From contig CAYJEO010000020.1 of the NCBI GenBank assembly GCA_964369355.1, positions 1 to 14,854 of the forward strand: 14,854 nucleotides of DNA. Reading direction: 5' to 3'. Source of the stretch: CAYJEO01 sp964369355. Lineage in GTDB: Bacteria > Bacillota_I > Bacilli_A > RF39 > UBA660. This document shows positions 13,097 to 14,854 of the stretch, in pieces. Numbering within the stretch: position 1 is the stretch's first letter; every line of letters starts with the position of its first letter. A program made the position numbers and the translations under genes. The notes beneath the pieces were generated by a model. That model ran no database searches. It saw nothing but the letters and a program-made list of their open reading frames with translations, and was not told where the DNA came from.

Positions 13097-14854
13097 CTAA
13101 TGCAATAAATTTTTAAGTAAAACGTGATTGATTATTCTCATACCATCTGATAAATCAATTTTTCCATTATTACCTGCATCTGCTGCTACTTCATAAGCAC
13201 CTTCTAATAATTTTTTCGATAATATATGGTTAGTAATTGACATACCATCTATTAAGCTTATTTTAGCATCTCCGTTTACATCTCCAGTTACTACTGTTTC
13301 TAGTGTTTCATTTAAAGTTCCATTTACTTCTAATTTTACTACTACACCAGTTCCAACTAAATCTGTTTTTTCTTTTTCTGTTATTCCATCTTTATCATAC
13401 ACTTTTATATGCTGTGATGGTGATAAATTATTTAATAACTCCTCTACTGTTGTATCTAAAGCTATTCCTTTTATAAAACCATCTTCAATCGTATAAATTC
13501 CTGATGACATAGTTAATTCTTCATCTGTTGATGTTATTAATATATCATAAGTTTTACTTACTCCTGCTTGGCTAGTAACTGTTACTGAATAATTATTTTC
13601 ACCTAATACTAAGCTCATTCCTGTACCTAAATTAGTTGTTGCTGCTTCTGCTACTGTAATTACAATATCGTCTTGAGTAAATGCTGTATACATACTATTT
13701 ACCATTACTTCATAACGATTAGTTTCTGTATTAAATGTTGCATTATATCCTAATATTTTAAGTGAAACAATTTCATTTGATGTATACATTTCTTTTGTTA
13801 CATTTAATGTATATGTAATTTGTGTTTTATTATCATGTGCTGTTACAGTTATTGTAAATGTATTTAAGCCTGGTTGTAATTGTTTTGTTCCTAATATTTC
13901 AGATATTATAGCATCATCATCAGATTTAGTTGCTTCAATATAAATAGATTCTTTTTCTTTTGAAACATTTATATCATAAGTTAATGTATCTTTATCAAAA
14001 TTTAAAATAGTTGTATCATCTACTTTTATATCAGATAAATAAGCATCTGTTTTATATGGTCTTAAGATCACTATTTCATATACAGCTTCATCACCAGTTT
14101 GACTTGTTACTGTAATTGAATAATTATTTTCACCATAACTTAAATTAATACCACTACCTAAATCAATAGTTGCATAAATATGTTTATTTACTACGATATC
14201 ATTTGCTGTTAATATTTCATTTGATGAATCTACTGTTAATTCATATTTATTAGTTTCAGTATTTAAAATTGCTGTTTTACCTAAAATAGATAGATTACTA
14301 ATTGTATTATCAGAACTAATAGTTCTTGTGATATTTAAAGTATATGTAGAAGTAGTTAATTGATCATGCGCGGTTACTACTAAAGTTATTGTATTTAATC
14401 CAAAATCTAAATTTATATCCCCTAGTGTTGCTGTAAGGTTAGCATCTATATCTTCTACAGTTGCTTTTAAATTTATATTTTCTTTTGAATTATCTACTGT
14501 AATATCATACGTTTTTGTTTCTTTATTAAAATTAGTTATTGTAGTGTCATCTATTTTTATATCAGATAAGTAAGCATTGTTTTTATACTCTCTTGTAATT
14601 AATACATTATAAGTTTTTTCAGTGCCATTTTGTGCTGTTACTTTTACAGAATAGTTATTCACCCCATATGTAAGACTTAAACCTAATCCTTTAGTAATTG
14701 TTGCTGTAGCATCTACTGACATTTCAATATTTTCTGGAGTTATTTCTAAAGTAGTACTTGGTAGTGTTACTTCATATCTATTTTCTTCTGCATTAAATAT
14801 TGCTGTTTGACCTAAAATAGTTAAACTATTTAAATCATTATTTGTATTTTGTTG
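13097..14854 (-). CDS. Surface protein with alternating cadherin-like repeats and C-terminal type I dockerin (partial, 5' end outside window)
   Basis: The frame is open to the right edge; 585 residues are visible, beginning QQNTNNDLNSL. The ATG at 14720-14722 is internal, because repeat sequence continues upstream of it. The visible protein consists of five beta-sandwich repeats of two alternating types, ending near base 13523. A dockerin-associated domain follows (GIYTIEDGFIKGIALDTTVEELL, then VGTGVVVKLEVNGTL). The protein ends in a type I dockerin: first loop GDVNGDAKISLIDG with all calcium ligands (D, N, D, D), second loop DAGNNGKIDLSD with changed positions 3 and 5. It is probably secreted and held at the surface through its dockerin by the cohesin proteins encoded just downstream. 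Any catalytic or binding domain would lie beyond the window. It is the first visible gene of the three-gene operon; the promoter is not visible. Confidence 0.88.
   Translation of the reverse strand, partial: QQNTNNDLNSLTILGQTAIFNAEENRYEVTLPSTTLEITPENIEMSVDATATITKGLGLSLTYGVNNYSVKVTAQNGTEKTYNVLITREYKNNAYLSDIKIDDTTITNFNKETKTYDITVDNSKENINLKATVEDIDANLTATLGDINLDFGLNTITLVVTAHDQLTTSTYTLNITRTISSDNTISNLSILGKTAILNTETNKYELTVDSSNEILTANDIVVNKHIYATIDLGSGINLSYGENNYSITVTSQTGDEAVYEIVILRPYKTDAYLSDIKVDDTTILNFDKDTLTYDINVSKEKESIYIEATKSDDDAIISEILGTKQLQPGLNTFTITVTAHDNKTQITYTLNVTKEMYTSNEIVSLKILGYNATFNTETNRYEVMVNSMYTAFTQDDIVITVAEAATTNLGTGMSLVLGENNYSVTVTSQAGVSKTYDILITSTDEELTMSSGIYTIEDGFIKGIALDTTVEELLNNLSPSQHIKVYDKDGITEKEKTDLVGTGVVVKLEVNGTLNETLETVVTGDVNGDAKISLIDGMSITNHILSKKLLEGAYEVAADAGNNGKIDLSDGMRIINHVLLKNLLH
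13523..14854 (-). repeat. Alternating A/B super-repeat in the dockerin protein
   Basis: A-type units (pattern SxLxILGxTAxxNxExNRYEV, closing GENNYSxTVTSQxG) alternate with B-type units (AYLSDIKxDDTTIxNF, closing GLNTxTxxVTAHD). The order is A-B-A-B-A. The AYLSDIK motif starts at 14575 and again at 14044, a period of 531 bases or 177 residues. The array continues past the window edge. Confidence 0.8.

Noticed and set aside
14720..14722. ATG at 14722 as the start of the dockerin protein
   Set aside because: The frame stays open to the window edge and encodes the beginning of the same repeat unit upstream, with no ribosome binding site before this ATG.
8905..14854. CRISPR or other DNA-level repeat array
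   Set aside because: The periodicity is of protein domains of about 85 residues within open frames; there are no short identical repeats with unique spacers.
1..14854. Mollicute-type code with TGA as tryptophan
   Set aside because: Tryptophans checked (for example in GWTLVDN and in the deacetylase DTNDW) are TGG, the frames do not need TGA read-through, and wall-modifying enzymes argue for a walled cell.
1..14854. tRNA, rRNA, riboswitch or insertion sequence
   Set aside because: I read the intergenic gaps, all under about 110 bases, and saw no cloverleaf, conserved riboswitch core, transposase or flanking inverted repeats.

Overview
The window is very AT-rich DNA from a low-GC, Gram-positive-type bacterium using the standard bacterial code: tryptophans are TGG, stops are TAA or TAG, and many starts follow GGAGG-type ribosome binding sites. 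A GerA-type germination gene, a lytic transglycosylase, a NodB-type polysaccharide deacetylase and several signal-anchored surface proteins point to an endospore-forming or spore-derived Bacillota with a peptidoglycan wall. An uncultured gut lineage of Bacilli or a Clostridium relative is likely; this placement is inference.

Layout. Positions 1-746 (minus) hold the N-terminal 248 codons of an RlmD-type 23S rRNA uracil-5-methyltransferase. Diverging from it, 801-2673 (plus) carries a GerAA-type germination protein overlapping a GerAC-like lipoprotein that has only the N-terminal domain; no GerAB permease lies here. A hairpin at 2666-2682 separates this from minus-strand genes: an unknown 129-residue protein, a membrane-anchored SLT-domain transglycosylase and an unknown 204-residue helical protein (2670-5048). 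Next are a protein of three carboxypeptidase-regulatory-like domains (5124-5978) and a small protein (6030-6617) whose N-terminal helical module recurs at the C-terminus of the divergently transcribed cysteine-rich protein at 6723-7766. A polysaccharide deacetylase with an apparently leaderless transcript follows at 7783-8868.

The right half (8905-14854, minus) is the most interesting part: an apparent three-gene operon read from right to left. The first gene, open at the window edge, encodes alternating cadherin-like beta-sandwich repeats, a dockerin-associated domain and a C-terminal type I dockerin. The next two each encode a signal peptide, an N-terminal cohesin-like domain, a row of cadherin-like beta-sandwich repeats, one transmembrane segment and a cytoplasmic tail. 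Together they look like a cell-surface cohesin/dockerin docking system in which two membrane-anchored stalks could hold dockerin-bearing proteins. No catalytic domain is visible, so this looks like scaffold or adhesion machinery rather than an enzyme cluster.

Regulation is compact. Several promoters have extended -10 elements (TGn before TATAAT or TATACT) and very short leaders. Intrinsic terminators overlap the stop codons of the genes they end, and two of them share the same stem sequence.
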